Source: Hydractinia symbiolongicarpus
Taxonomy: Eukaryota; Cnidaria; Hydrozoa; Anthoathecata; Hydractiniidae
Direction: 5' to 3'
DNA length: 64,000 nucleotides
Assembly (NCBI RefSeq): GCF_029227915.1
Contig: NC_079879.1
Coordinates: 2,852,001-2,916,000, forward strand
The notes beneath the pieces were generated by a model. That model worked only from the letters and a program-made list of their open reading frames with translations. It ran no database searches and was not told the origin of the DNA. Made by a program: the position numbers and the translations under genes. Each line of letters starts with the position of its first letter. Position 1 is the stretch's first letter. Shown one piece after another: positions 12,101-26,200 of the stretch.

Positions 12101-12312
12101 TCAGGTAACGAGCATTTACGCGAGCACTATGCGGGTGCGAGCAATTACTCGCGACTCATGGCAAGGCCTGGTGTGCCATCTCACCCATTTCCCTAACATG
12201 GCTGGGGTTACCCCAAGGCTATGGTGTTGTATTGAATCACCATCAAGGGGAATTGAACCCAGGTTTCCTGCACAAAGCGCGAAAGTTATAACGAATAAGC
12301 TATGGTGCCAAA
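12100..12312 (-). repeat. tRNA-SINE head (copy 2) joined to a different tail
   Basis: Read on the minus strand, 12,312-12,165 has the SINE head (GGTTCAATTCC as B box at about 12,247-12,260) and the start of the body (GGGTGAGATGGCAC). It then diverges at about 12,180 into AGGCCTTGCCATGAG and CGAGTAATTGCTCGC, sequence that also occurs near 7,640-7,710. It abuts the 3' end of the RTE LINE. It may be a SINE subfamily with another tail or a chimeric insertion. Confidence 0.55.
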
Positions 12313-13071
12313 TTCTAAAAAAAATTATCTAGTACTGGACAAATTGCATGTTGGACTTATATACTTCATAAATTAAGTCCAACACACAATTTGAGCGGTA
12401 CTATATATATGTATATATATGTCATTATACAGGATATATATGTGCGATATATTTGGATGGTACGTGTATGGTACTGTATTTACGGTATCGCTTAAATGTA
12501 ACTTTACATGTACACAATAGTTATCACCTTCGCACAAGCTGAAATTTCATTGTCATTGTTAACCTATATATTGTTAAATACCGGAGCTATTTTGCTATGT
12601 CAAAAACATTAGAGTTCATGCCTCCAGGGTATTTCTTGAATAAAACTATGCCAGAGCTACAAAAAGCACCCGCTAAAAATATTAAGAGTGCTATGAGCTA
12701 AAAATCGCAATTGTTAGCAAAATCTAGTGTGATGTGAATATTTGCAAGTGTGATGCACACTTACTTTTTTTGATTACCACAACGTTAAGCTGTATAGAAA
12801 TGATGTTTGAATACTAAGTCTTGAAAGAAAAATATAATTAAAGGAAATATTACAGGAAAATTTTGATTTGTCCACTCTCATTGTGTATTAACAAAAATTT
12901 TTTTATAAAACAACTTTTTTTAGTATTAATACAATTAATAAGATGCATGCAACTATATCCTACCCTTTGCCACAATTTATTTTATCATGTACACTGCGAT
13001 TGCTGAGATATAAATGGATAACAAAATTGTATAAACATTAGAAAAGAATGTTGTGTACATCGCTGTTACAC
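12313..13071. other. Intergenic, with a short inverted repeat
   Basis: No gene is recognised. A small stem, TTGGACTTA / TAAGTCCAA at about 12,352-12,386, is followed by TA-rich DNA (12,405-12,440). It could be a MITE remnant. Confidence 0.35.
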
Positions 13072-13625
13072 ACATCATCATCATCATTTATCATTCTTGG
13101 CTTAAGGTCCGTTTTCCATGCTAGCATGGGTTGGACGGGGTATATTAATGACCCTCTTCCAATCTGATCTAGACTGTGTTAGATCTAAACTCAACTTCCT
13201 CTGTATCAAGTCTGTCCTTATAACCTCCTGCCAAGTCTTTTTCGGTCTGCCTCTGGGCTTTGCCCCAGGAACTATGAAGTCTCTACACTTTCTTACCCAA
13301 TTATCCTCCTCCATTCTTTCCAAGTGCCCCAGCCAATTCAATCTTCTTATCTGGATAACATCTTTAGTTCTACGGAGACTTAGCCTGCTTCTTAGCTCAT
13401 CTGAGCTTTTTCTGTCTATCAGACTGGCGTTACACATCCACCTAACCATTCTCATATCATTCCTTTCTAAATGGTCAAGATCTTCCTGCTTCACTGCCCA
13501 TGTCTCACTACCGTACAACATAACACATCTTACACAGGCCTCATACAACCTACCTTTTACCTCAATTGACAGGACTCTGCTAGTCAACAAAGGAAGTAAC
13601 TCTCTGAACTTTTTCCAATCAGTGA
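13072..13625 (-). mobile_element. 5'-truncated RTE LINE copy, inverted relative to the full copy
   Basis: The minus strand reads the last ~175 codons of the same LINE protein, from FRELLPLLTSRVLSIE to the terminal RPTHASMENG, with only scattered substitutions against 11,560-12,068. The shared 3' trinucleotide tail (ATG)n lies at about 13,074-13,092. The homology stops abruptly near 13,620, which marks a 5' truncation typical of target-primed reverse transcription. The open frame continues about 25 codons beyond the junction into unrelated DNA by chance. Confidence 0.85.
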
Positions 13626-14285
13626 TAATTATGTTGTTTCTTTTTATGCCAAAAAAACTTAAATATACATAAAAATTTTTAGGTTTAATAGCCTTTTTCA
13701 TTGCTCAATAACATTTTAAAAAAAGAAAAAATTCACGACTGTAATTATATAGCTCATAAACATCGCAAAATCCATTGTTATATTATGGGATCAATAAAAG
13801 AAAATAAAAGAAAAAAAAGAAAACACATCTTACAAAGCTTAAAAATCCCTGTATTCCGTTCTAAAATGACAAGAAAGCAGATGTATGATTCTTAAAAATT
13901 GTTGTATTTAGTTCTTACATGACCAGAAAACGATCCTACAAAGCTTAAAGATCGCCGTATATCGTTATTAAATATAGCAATGGAAACTACTATTTTTAAT
14001 TGTGGTAAAAAGTATCAAAACCAAGTTGCGTCCGTTTATTTAAAAACATACAAATTTACATAGCTTTCGTGATCGCTAGCGCTTTAAAAAAATAGCTTGC
14101 ATGTTACAGTTAGAACAAAAGGCTTTATCATATCTTTTTGTTATGGTTTGCGCAGGATGATGATATAGAAAACATGTAAATATATTCACATACATGTAAA
14201 GTTACATTCTAGCGGTACTGTATGTGTATGATTTATTAGATATGTGGCCAGATATTTCTACTAATGTTTATTTTTTATTTTTTAG
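13626..14285. other. Upstream region of Nup107; no promoter element identified
   Basis: The interval is AT-rich and non-coding. It ends in a T-rich tract and AG immediately before the Nup107 ATG, so the transcription start and any 5' UTR exon must lie farther upstream or be supplied by trans-splicing. No TATA box or other core element can be assigned with confidence. Confidence 0.35.
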
Positions 14286-17200
14286 ATGGACAGTGAGTTA
14301 CGGAAACAGCTGGGACTTAGAAAATGTATCCTTTTTTCTGCTTAGTAAAAATTATGAATGTGAACTACTCATGTCGACATTTTACAAATTAATTTTCGTG
14401 GTTTGTTGATTTGCAGAAAAATTAGTTCTTGAACAGATTTAAACTGCTAAAGTGGTGGGTTTTTAAAACATCCTAACAAAAATGACTTTTTTAGTAAATA
14501 TATTACACTTTCAAAAGCATCAAAGATACTTCGAGCATTACCCTAAAAATCTATGAATATTTGCAAATTTTATCTTTTGTTAGGATTTTTTTATGTTTTG
14601 AAACAGATAAAAAGCACAAAATTTACAAAAAAATGTACCTGTAAAAATTATACTTCCCTTAAGTTAATTTGTGTTTTGTGTGCGTAAAAAATATGCCCTG
14701 AAATATAGCTGCACAAAAAATTAATGCTTGGATATAAAATATATTAGCTGTTAAGGGAAAACCACTTAATTATTGAACCAAATGTTGCTGAAACTTGACT
14801 CAGCAAATTTTCATATTCCACAACATGATTAATTAGGGTTAATGCCTGGCATTGACCATTCGATATATTGTGACTTTTTGTCATAATGTTGTCCTTATTA
14901 CCTATAAGCACACAGCCTATTGAACATTTAACACATGCAATAACCAAAGCCTTGGTAACATTTACTTTTCACTGGATACTCGCATTTGCCATTCAACAAA
15001 ATGTGGCTGCTACTTGCTTTTTTGCTTTGATTGAAATAAAAACACAGGCTTTCATGCTGAACTCATGCTTCCTATAAACTATACCTTACACACGTACACA
15101 AGTCTACCTAGCCACATTTAGTATAAAGCATTAGAAGCACACATCTGTTGCTTGTTGATATGTTAGCTATACGTTCACCATTAATTAATTAAATTAATAA
15201 AATTATTTATTACAGTGACAAATTCGGGTTCTTTAATACCCCACTGTTGAACGTGTGATTTAAGTTCAAAGATTGTTATAGCTCAATTCTTCAAACACAG
15301 AGGTACAATATATACCAAAGAGTTCATAAATGTATTCCTGTTACTAAAGAAATATATACATGTTTTAAATTGTAAGCAGAAAACATGGTATTTTCTTAAC
15401 ATATAAATAAAGCTTTACAAATCCTTGAACAAAGTGCAAGCCCAGGGTATCGTTCTGCATCTCCTTTGAAAAAAGAGGCTGGTACACCAATGCCATTTCT
15501 ACCAAAGAGCAGACTCAAAGAAAGTTTATGTAAGTATAAAGATGTAAGATGATTATTTGTAACCTGAAAGTAATTGCAAGAACATGAAATTTAAAGTGAT
15601 TGTTTAATTGGAGAATATAAATGCTGTTCTTTTCATTGTTGTTTAGAATGGGGAACATTTAAAAACTGTTCTCACCTTTGTCACCTCTCTTGTTCACCAA
15701 ATAAACTCCTCCCCTTCTCTAAACACAAAGACACATAGTTGCCACATCTCTTAAATAACCTAAAATTTGGACCGAAAAAATTAATTCCTCCTTTAATCTC
15801 CTAATATTGATTCTTGTTTCAAGTTATTTTATAATTAACCAATATTTATTTTATGAAAATCTTGGTTATAGTGTTTATTTCCTTCTAAAATCTTCTAAAA
15901 TTACCTAACACGTTTTTATAGTGTGTTTGGTGTGCTCTCCAAAAATTTTGAATAAAAAGGCGATTAGTGTTTTATTTATGTATCTTATGATGATTTTACC
16001 AACTATATTAAATGAAAATCACCAATATCTTTCCCTCCCTCCATAATTTTTAGATGTCCCCATGTTAAACTCTCGACTCTCGTTTTAAGTAATATGAACA
16101 AGGATAGAGAGTTTAATAGTATTTTTATTAAAAAGTAAGATGTAATGTATAGTTCTGTCCTTTTTAATAATTTTATGGTTTTTATTTATTTTTATAGTTG
16201 ATGATGAACCATCAACATTTCTAGTAAGTACTTTCATATTTGTCTAAAGGCCACTTTTCACCAGTCTCAATTATTTGTGTATAGGTGTTGTTTCTTAAAT
16301 TTCCCTGTTCATTAAGTGCTTACTTAGGGTGTGGAGGTTTTTTTTAAAGATGTAGTTGCTTATATTTAATGGGTTTGTGGATACAAAAGTGTCAAAAGTT
16401 ATTAGAGGTTTTACAGAGTTTAGAGAAACTAACTTATAGCTTTAAGAGTAACTCTAATCTTTTTTATATGATAGCGGAAGTGCAATGGCATGAAAGTTAA
16501 AAATTGTTTAAAAATAACAGAAGTTTTAATAATGTTCATTACAAAAATCCATGATTTCTTAAAAGAACCATAATGGAAGGAAGACAAAAACCCAACACAG
16601 GAATCAAATCTCATTCATTTTACCATATAATCCTATAGTACTGTTGAAATGGTTGTGTAACAGAGCAGTAATGCAATTTTTTAACAAAAGACTAAGGACA
16701 AATTTGTCAATAAAGTGGAATAATAGCCTAACAATTTGCATACTTGTAATTTAACAAATTTTTTTATTGATTGATCGACAAAGAATCAAAATACTAATTA
16801 TAACTACAAATGGTAAACAATGTTTTGCTGTTGGTTTTTAGTTTCATCTCTGTAATAATACAGAGATTATGTGTGTCTGTGTGTCTGTAACAGGCAAAGT
16901 GTATGTGTTTATTTTCCTTTGATCTAGCTAAAAAAGTTATGTCTTAAATGTTAAATTTTCTGACGTTACGGCATGACGTCAATAACACTACTTTAACGTC
17001 AATATCCTATATTAAATTATTGAAGCCATTACAGTGCACCTAAACCTTTGAAGGCAAATAACTTGGAAACGAGATGGTGACGTCAATGATTTTTCACCGT
17101 GTGGGTAACTAGGGACTACCTGGGACCAATTTGGATAAGTTTCCTAAAACTGGGTCCCTAAATCTGTTTCGGAATGGACGGGTTGATGACGTCATCAAAA

Positions 17201-20200
17201 AACCTTCAAACTCTAATATCTCTGCAACCGTTTGTCAAAATTTAACAGGCCATTGCTGACGTCAACAAAATTTTTAAACTGTGTTATATCTCATTAACCG
17301 TTCGTCAAAAGTACATGATCATATTTTCCTAATCAGCAGTTTAAGCTCTACACAATAGAGCAATGCAAATAGAAGGTTCTAATTTCTTTTGTGGGTGAAT
17401 TGCTGAGGTCATCAAAATTCAAATTACGCTTCTTTTTCATTTTTATCCTACCTTAGTGGATTTTTCCACGGGCTTTATCGACTAGTTGACAAATAATTCT
17501 TTCCTTGTTGTTTGTTCTAACAATAAAGTAAATCTAGTGTGGACTCCACAATGGAAAATTAAATTTCAATTGTGTAGACTATAATGGTAGTCTGTGATTG
17601 TTAAAAAAAATATGTCCTGTACCATGGACTATCGTGGTCCTTGTGTAATAATGAAAAGAAAAAGAAACACAATGTTAACTGAGCTAAACAGTGTATGCTC
17701 ACTCGCATTTACCCAGATTCTATAGTTGATTTAGAGGTATGGTAAGATACAATTTTTCCAAAATCTGATTTGACAGTTTTAGTGTAACTATCAAGTTCTA
17801 TAATTTGTCACCATTTAATTAGAATAAATAGGTTTAGGTGTTTCTGTTAAGCTTTAGTTCTGTGGAGAAAAAAATTATACCAGTTGCGTGCCAGTAATAA
17901 GGAAATTTGAAAGTCTTTATAGAGAACATATAGTTTCTGCTACCTTTATTGCTGTGTTATTTATATTCTTTTTTGAAGTAACTACCATTTTTTTGAAGAT
18001 TTAGAGGAGAGACTATTACATTGTCATTAAAAAATGGCTTCATAACAATTTTTATATTTTGCATGCATATATAGAAGGGTGCGATGTTTGTTGCATGACA
18101 TGTGATGTACCACGTGCCATTTTGTTTGTCGTTATGCTTAAAAAATATTTTTATGAGAACAATAAAAGTCTAAGTAACAGTCTCCTTGTTCCTAGAATTT
18201 TAAATATTTAATTATCTCTCTAGAGAAACACTTCTTTAAATGATTCTGCTAAACCACTTTACAATGACAGTCCAAGTAGCTTTGGGGTAAGTATTGTATT
18301 AAGTTTTTGTTTATTGATGTCATTGTCATTGTTCCTTATATAATTTGCCAGACAGTATCTCAGAATCAATTTGTAGCATAATAATGATATATAATTTACT
18401 ATGTTAATTTATTTTAGAAGTCTTTCAATGTAACTTCACATCCCAATCAAAGTTTTAACAGTAAGAATGCATCCTTTGCAATGGAAAAAGATGCTGGCAT
18501 TGAAGGTAAAACCTTTTAAATTTCTGCCATTGAAGTTTTTAAATTACTTTTTGTATCTTATTCTTTATGCTTGCAAAGAAGCTTTGTATTGCTGTGCAAT
18601 GTCCTCTGAAGAAGCTAGCCAACAGTAAGAATTGCATGTGCTCAAGGATGGGTGCTATTTTTGATGCACATATTTCAGACGTGAAATGTTCAGACTAGGC
18701 TAGCTAACAAATCAAATTCTGGTGTCATCCTAACTGAAAAAAACTTCAATTTAAATAAAATGCAATTTTGTGTAAACCATCGAGATCATTGGATGGGAAA
18801 TCTAATTAATTATCTCTGATAATCATGAAAAGTGATCTGGTGACCATTATTTTTTGTTATAGTTAATTCTTTTTCCTTCTATTTTAGGTTGTACTGATAT
18901 GTTTTCAGATTTCATGCAACTTTATTGCAACCATCCTCATTCAGCAGATGTGTTTGAACTCATTGAACAGTATGAGGAGGTATTTTAATATACATGCATC
19001 ATATCAGTCCTTAATAGGCCACCCTATCTTAATAGGCCACCCTATATGCATACTGTATTAAAAGTATCGTCAGACGTGATGTTGTATAAAATTGTAACAC
19101 TTCAATCAATATTTAGCTCTGTAATAACTTTTTAGATTTGTCGAAAAAATATTAAAACTCTAGTATCATATATACACAAGAATGATCCTACAAGAAAAAG
19201 GTATGGTTAGTTTGTGTTAGGTGTGAAAAACTATGTTCTGCTTTAAGTGTGAGTATGAACATAAAAAAAAGTTCAAATGATCTCTTAAATTGATTTTACT
19301 GAAGTGATATTACACACTTACAAAGTGAGTTGCACTATAAAAAACTTATGTGAACGTTTTTAAAGATCACACTGGTCTGACATTCAACCTGCCTCTAGGT
19401 TTGATCAATTCTTACAGAAAAAGCGTAGTACTTACTTAATGTTACAAGGCGACACAATGATTTAATTTAGATTAAAGAAAGCAGTTAATTTGTTGAACCA
19501 ATTGTACCAAGAGTGTTATACATGGCGCCTGCTTGGCTCCCTCTTCAGGTAGGAGCATATCATAAAAGAGTTCATGTTTAGGTTGCTAGTTTGTGTTTGA
19601 TTAAAAGGTTTGACATTTTGAAGGCAGTTATGTTCAAAACATTCCAGTGTTTTTTAAACTTACCTCTCTAGCATTAGTGATGACTTGACTTGCATGATAA
19701 ATTTTTAGAAATACGGTAATGAGTTAAGTTAACTTGCAAAAATATCTATTGTCACTTGGCTAAATTTTAATAATGATGTGGACTCTATAACCTTGGTTTC
19801 ACTCTGGAAGTTTAATTTAAACATTTTTTTGACAAAACTTCCCATAATTTATTATTTTTTTGTTTATTAATTTTAAAAATGACATTGGTGAAAGAGTGCT
19901 TCTCCAAAATGCTGTGTCAATGCAATGAAAATATTGAAAACTGTAAACTAGAATCTTATGAGATTTAATTTAAGATATAGTGAATCCGAATCTAAAATTT
20001 CATAGGTGCTAACTTCCCTTAGAGACAAAAACCTTCATTCCAGTTAACTATAGGGCATGAAAAACAACCATCTTATAAAACCAGATAAATATTATCTTGT
20101 TTTAAGGTGTGTCACACCCAAATCGTGTAGTTTTTTATATTGCTAGTATTTTTCTTAAAATGTTAATTTTCTCAAAAAACTTGGTTCTAAGCTGTAGGCG

Positions 20201-23200
20201 GCCAAGATAATACCCAAACGCTCAAGGCCTTGCAAACTAATGTTTATTATAGAGATATTTCTGTCATATGTCTGTACATTGTTTGCTTTCAGTAAAGTTA
20301 TTAAGTAAACCAGTTTATTGCTTTACTCATCTTATAGTTAAAGAATTATAAAAAATCGCAAATATGTATGCAATTTATTTTACCTTTTTTTTTAAATCAT
20401 AGGGATCGAATATTGTCAGAAAGCATGGGAGTGGAAATGGAGTTAGAAGAAGCATCTATAGTATTCTTTTTATGTTATTTTTATTTTTATTGTCCCTTAA
20501 AATCAAAAAGTTCTAGAATTTCTAAGCCTTTCTGTAATGTTTAGGATTCTGCGAAAAGTGAGAAGTTAATTGTAGAACGGTTGTTTGAACACGAAGCATC
20601 AACAAGGCAATGCCAAATTATTGTTGACTGGCTGGAAAGAAACATGCAAGACAAGTTAGAAGACCTTCTTGCAACAGATAATCTACAGTTTCATTCTGAT
20701 TCTATATATTGGTAGGTGGTCACTTATTTGTGACTATTGTAAATTTTGCTAAAATTTTGAAAATTAATACCAGCACAATGTTAACAATAATTATTGTCTG
20801 TGAACACACATAGGTTATGCAAATGGACAAAAGATTGCATTCATTTAATCTTTTTAATCCGTTATAAGTACACACTTAATGGAAGGATGTGATAGAAGCT
20901 GGTTATTGTAGAATTTATAAATTACAAGTTTCATCTCATTCTTTTATTGAAATTCATACACATTTCTTGGAAGCACAAAATCCAAAAAGCATTGAAATTA
21001 ATAATTATTTTTTAAAAAAGGCTTCAGCAATTCTAGGCAAATGTTTCGTGTTTTAAATAGGTTTGTTTGACTTCAGTAGTCTGTTGTTTATACTTTCTAC
21101 CTGCAGAAAAAAGTGTGCATGTAAATTGTTCTCAACACAAATCAATATATTACATCACATGGATAGTGGTTTTAAGCTGTATTATTATTTACATTTAAAA
21201 ATTGCAGAATGTGAACGTACACATTGTTTTTCTATTTTGTCGTCAGATTATTTTAAACTTAGCAAGACAAAAAGAGTTTTTTTCATCTTTAGGGAACACA
21301 CGGTTCATGACCTATCACAAATAAAAATGAGAAGCAGAGACCCTTCACTTGCCAGTAATCTTATCACTGAAGTGGTACGTTGAATTGTTTTATTTGTTTT
21401 TTCTAAATCAAACATCAGCCTTTTCAGATATCTTGGTGATTAGACCTTGGTATGAAAAATAACATGTTCTTATATAAAACTTTATTATATTATATTATAT
21501 TATATTATATTATATTATATTATATTATATTATATTATATTATGTAACTACTAGGACCCGGATGCTCCCATGCGACAGCAGCGAAAACTGTCAACATTAG
21601 ATCAGGTTTTTTGTAAATTTCATTTAACTCATGCCCAAGGTCACACTTACTATTTTTAACTTCTGTATTCGTTTTTATAACAGCAAGATGAAGAACAGCT
21701 GCTGCTCTACATGTTTCGTTATATTCGCGCGGGAAAGTTGGAAGAGGTACTATGTTAATCCCTTCAAGTTCAAAATGAAATTTGTGTTAAAATTCAATTT
21801 GTAAAAATCCTGTGGTGTCCTTTTTTTTAAATACTAATTTCACCAGGTCAGAAAAACAAAATATCCGCCTTGAAAAAGCGAGAAAAACTGAGATTTCTGG
21901 TGGCAAGCATTCTTTAGAACAGGTTAATAAATTGAAACTTGAATTGATTGAGAAAAAAATGAAGGAGTTTTTAATTACTGAAACAAAATTTGAACTGATC
22001 ATTTTCAGGATTTTTTTAGTAACCCAAACACGTCTTTTGTGTAGTCCGAAAATAAAACTGTGTTTCCTATTATGGACATGAGGCTGACAACGTTGACAAA
22101 TCCCTATACCCTGCACATTTCTGGCTATCCTGCTTGTTATCATGTTTTTTATTTGCATCCACCCATCTATTTAAAGAATGTCATCATTCTAATGATGAAA
22201 ACAGAAACGTGAAAACAAGCTGCACAACGCTAAATTACTTCATTTTATATGCAACCATTTGTACTTTCCAGGCACAAAATCTCTGTTGTGAGCAAGGTCA
22301 CTTTTGGAGAGCTGCAAGTTTGGATGGCTGGAGATTATGGCATGATCCGAATTATTTTACAAGTAGGATCAAATACTTATCTGTAGGAATAATAATATGT
22401 AGAACCTAATGAGCTGCTTTATGTACGCTTGGTAACCTAATTGTAGGGTATGGTTGTTAAAGGTCGACTTTTTAGGGTGGGTGGAAAAATAAAAATGAAG
22501 AAAATAACATGTTTGTTTTCCTTAAAATGTTCTGACAAAAGAAGACAGAATTAATTAAAACCATTGTGACCCCCTATTTTAAACGTCACCATTAAAATCC
22601 ATCTATTCCAATTTATTAACCCTTTTATGAATTTGAAGAATATTTCCAACCACTCTCTCCTTAATAATCCTTTACAAGTTGATATCCAAACTTTAACATG
22701 ACTGATTTTGTTTTAAATTTACATTTTCTATTCAACTTAAACCATGTCGATTTTGAATTATTTTACATTTTTTAAGAAGTCGATTTGAGAAATTATTTGT
22801 AACCCAATTTAAGGAAATATCTTTTCAAATCCTGCGCATTTATAATGAAGATTTTTTTTATCTTTTTGAACAATGAAGAATAGGTTCCTGACAATGTTAA
22901 AATATCTGCAAACGTCGCACTGACTTTTTGATTTCATCATACAACCAGCTCCAAAGTCTTTTGAATATTTGAAGACAGGGCGAAATAAATGGGTTCTTTA
23001 AATATACTTTGCATGATTTAATTTTTTCTCTTTTTTTGAAAATGCCCTCAAAAGGTGAAAATTGTAATTTCGGGGTACAAAATAATTAGCAGTGCAAAAC
23101 TTCAACTTGGAAAATTTGTCAAGTAGTGTCTGTGTCATTTTTTTTAATTCATTCACAACTAGAAAATAAATACACTGGTGATAGAACGATTATTTTACAC

Positions 23201-26200
23201 GGAGAATATTTGTTACCAGTTGTTTGCACAGTTGCCTTAATGCATTGTAAAAAAAAGATTTCGGAGATTTTTGTATTTTTCTGCCCAAAAATCACCCCCC
23301 CCCCCCCCCCCCCCATTACTGTGTTATCGTCACTTTGTTAAAAGCGTCAAATTTTTTCAGCTGAATCAGATGAAGATATTTTACCTGCAGAAGGGAATCC
23401 TGACCGAGACCTATGGAAGATCAATTGTTGGGCTCTGTCTAAGGAGGTAAAGTCCACTATAGGTTGATATTGTATATTGTCTTGCAGTTATCATTTTCTA
23501 TTCAATTGATGTTAATTTAAAATTGATTTTTTTGTGCAGAAGTCGTATAACATGTATGAAAAAGCCATGTATGCTGCACTCAGTGGCAATCTCGAGCAGG
23601 TATGTGTTTTTTTACCATTTTATACTAAACGATATAGACAGAATTAGTGTACTGTCTTAACATTTGTTTCAATCTAATCAATGCGCGTTGTTTTTGTTTT
23701 TTTTAAGTTACTTACTGCGCCTCTTTTTTTCAGCTTCTACCAGCGTGTAACTCTTGGGAGGACTGTGTGTGGGCGTACTTCAAAGTACTTGTAGATGTGA
23801 ATGTCGAACAGGTGAGCATTTTTATGTAAGCCAAAAGATGTCTATACAAATTTTAATTTTTTGGCGCCTTAGCACTACTTGGTTTTTTGCGATGAATAAT
23901 TTTTGCAAATCGTAGGCAATAACAACAGAATTGAAAAAAACTGCAGAAGGGAACGGAGAGACTATATATATATACATATTTTATAGTTTATTTTAAATGT
24001 ACCTTTTGCCAGCATATACATGTCATTATATTTTTATATATACCACAAATTTTGCGAATAATTTTATTTTCGCTAATAGTGTCCATTGTAATTTTTCGCG
24101 AAGAGTTGATTCGCAAAAATTAATATAATCTCACATATAATTAATTTTCGTTTTTTCAATGTGTACATAAATAAGTCTGTTTCTATTGTAGGAAATACGC
24201 AATCATCCTCGCACAAGCCGAAGTTTAGTGAAACTCCCAGAAAAGTACTGGGAACAAGTACAAACAAACGAGTAAGCAAATATTTATCTAGCTGAGTCTG
24301 TTTGCACGTTATATGGTATACAAACGTGGCCAGAGAATAATTTCTGATATCAAAACACATCGTTAATATGTCGGTAAATTGTGTATTGTGTACTACGTTT
24401 AGACGTCAAAAAGCTTTTTTACTAAAAAAATCAAAATACTGATGATTTTTTTATCTTTAAACCGTGCCGTGAAGAAAATTTATTTCACTTTCATAGATGC
24501 ATGTATTTTGATATCTCGATGTTTCAAGTGGTCACGAGTTATGACTTCTAGATAAAGTGTCGGTATTTTGGGCTTGCTTTGACGCCAATGCGCGTCTTTT
24601 AAAATCTAAGGGATAATGTCCAATCAGATGTTAAATCAGACAAAATAGGTTTCTCAAGATTTACTTTCGCTAATTGTAACCATTTTTATTTTCAGATTAA
24701 CGCCACAAGGTATAATAAAGCAAATTAAAGCTCACCCTAATATGGTGAGCATTTTACACTGCAAACACGTAGCATGTATAATTTGCAATCTGAATACAAC
24801 CATTTACTCTTTTGTAGGACATTCGAAAACAATGCGGAGAATCATACAGAATATTTCAAACGAACATAATCTTGAATGAAATTGACGGTATGCAGTCTTG
24901 TGCAAAAACCATATTTCTTCTTATAAAATTTTGGAAATGAACGTTTGCGATTAGATCAACGCATTGGGCGAATAAACTATTTTTTTATATATCCTATTGC
25001 TTTTTTTAAAATTTTAAGTTTTGTGAATTTACGCAGTCAACTAACTCGTTAGTACTTGTGAAATTTTTACCTCTAAGATATGCTCATTCACTACCTTTAA
25101 ATTGCTCGTGATGCTTAGCTGCTGTTTCATTTTAATGTAAACTAATTTTAAAGTCTGTAGGCTTGGAATAACGTTAGAACTTTTTATAACCCAAGCAGTG
25201 TATCATAAAGATACCCGCCCAGAGACTATTATATGTGATTATTTTGTATGAAACACTGTTATTATAAAGAAAATGAATATAAATACAGAAAGAAAAGCCT
25301 TCATCTTCTATATTTTTGCAATGCATATCTCACTTTTATTTAAAGATGTGTAGAAAATTAAGTTGTTTATATTTTTTAATGTTTTTTTTGTATTATTTCT
25401 TAGATTTGTTATTGGAGTTAAAAAAATACCTATCTATCAATAATGCACATTTAACAAGATGTATGGTAAGGAGAACTACTATAATGAAATTTTCTTCCTG
25501 AAGACTATTTTACATCTTTATACGTTTCCTTTTATGTTCCATGCTTGTTGAGTGTTTACATCCTTTTGTGAAAAGGAGAGTTGATAACAGAGAGAGAGAT
25601 AACAGAAAATGTAACAATTGGACCTTTTTGATGGTCAACACCACGGCAGCGACTACTGTCACCACTATTAGTCAGTTTGTCTGCCTTGGTTTTTAAGTTT
25701 TTAATATTTTATTTATTTAGGCACATCTTGTCTTGTTCTTGCAAGCTGTTGGAATTCAAACTCAGGTGAGAAGTAACCTAAACATACTGATTATTGCTAG
25801 TCATGAGAGGTTGCGCGTGTAAAGACTAGTTTTTAGCATGTGCTAGTTTTTAGGATTTGCCTAAAAATAGCGAGAATAACCGTATTTAATAGAATAAGTG
25901 TCCAGGACGCTTTGTGAGTGACTTTGTGAAGGTTCGCTTATTGGAACGTTCACAGACGTTTTTTGAATATATTGGTTAAAAAAGCATCGAAATATTTTTA
26001 GCCCTGATCAAAGAAGAAAAAAAAGTACAAATACTAATTTAAAAAGTTCCAGTTTGTCATAGCAATAAGGCACGGCTATTTACAGAAATACATGCTAAAA
26101 TTTCTCAAGAGTTTGCTATAAAGTAACGCGAAACATTGTTTTGTACTACCGCGCCTGGAACATTCTATTTTTGTTTTTTGTTTTAATTTTAGGAAGAAAT

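Noticed and set aside
13118-13672. 184-codon plus-strand ORF
   Set aside because: Antisense of the truncated LINE copy, which is clearly coding on the minus strand.
21063-21383. 106-codon ORF in the Nup107 region
   Set aside because: Only its last ~27 codons are Nup107 exon 11; the remainder is intron read-through.
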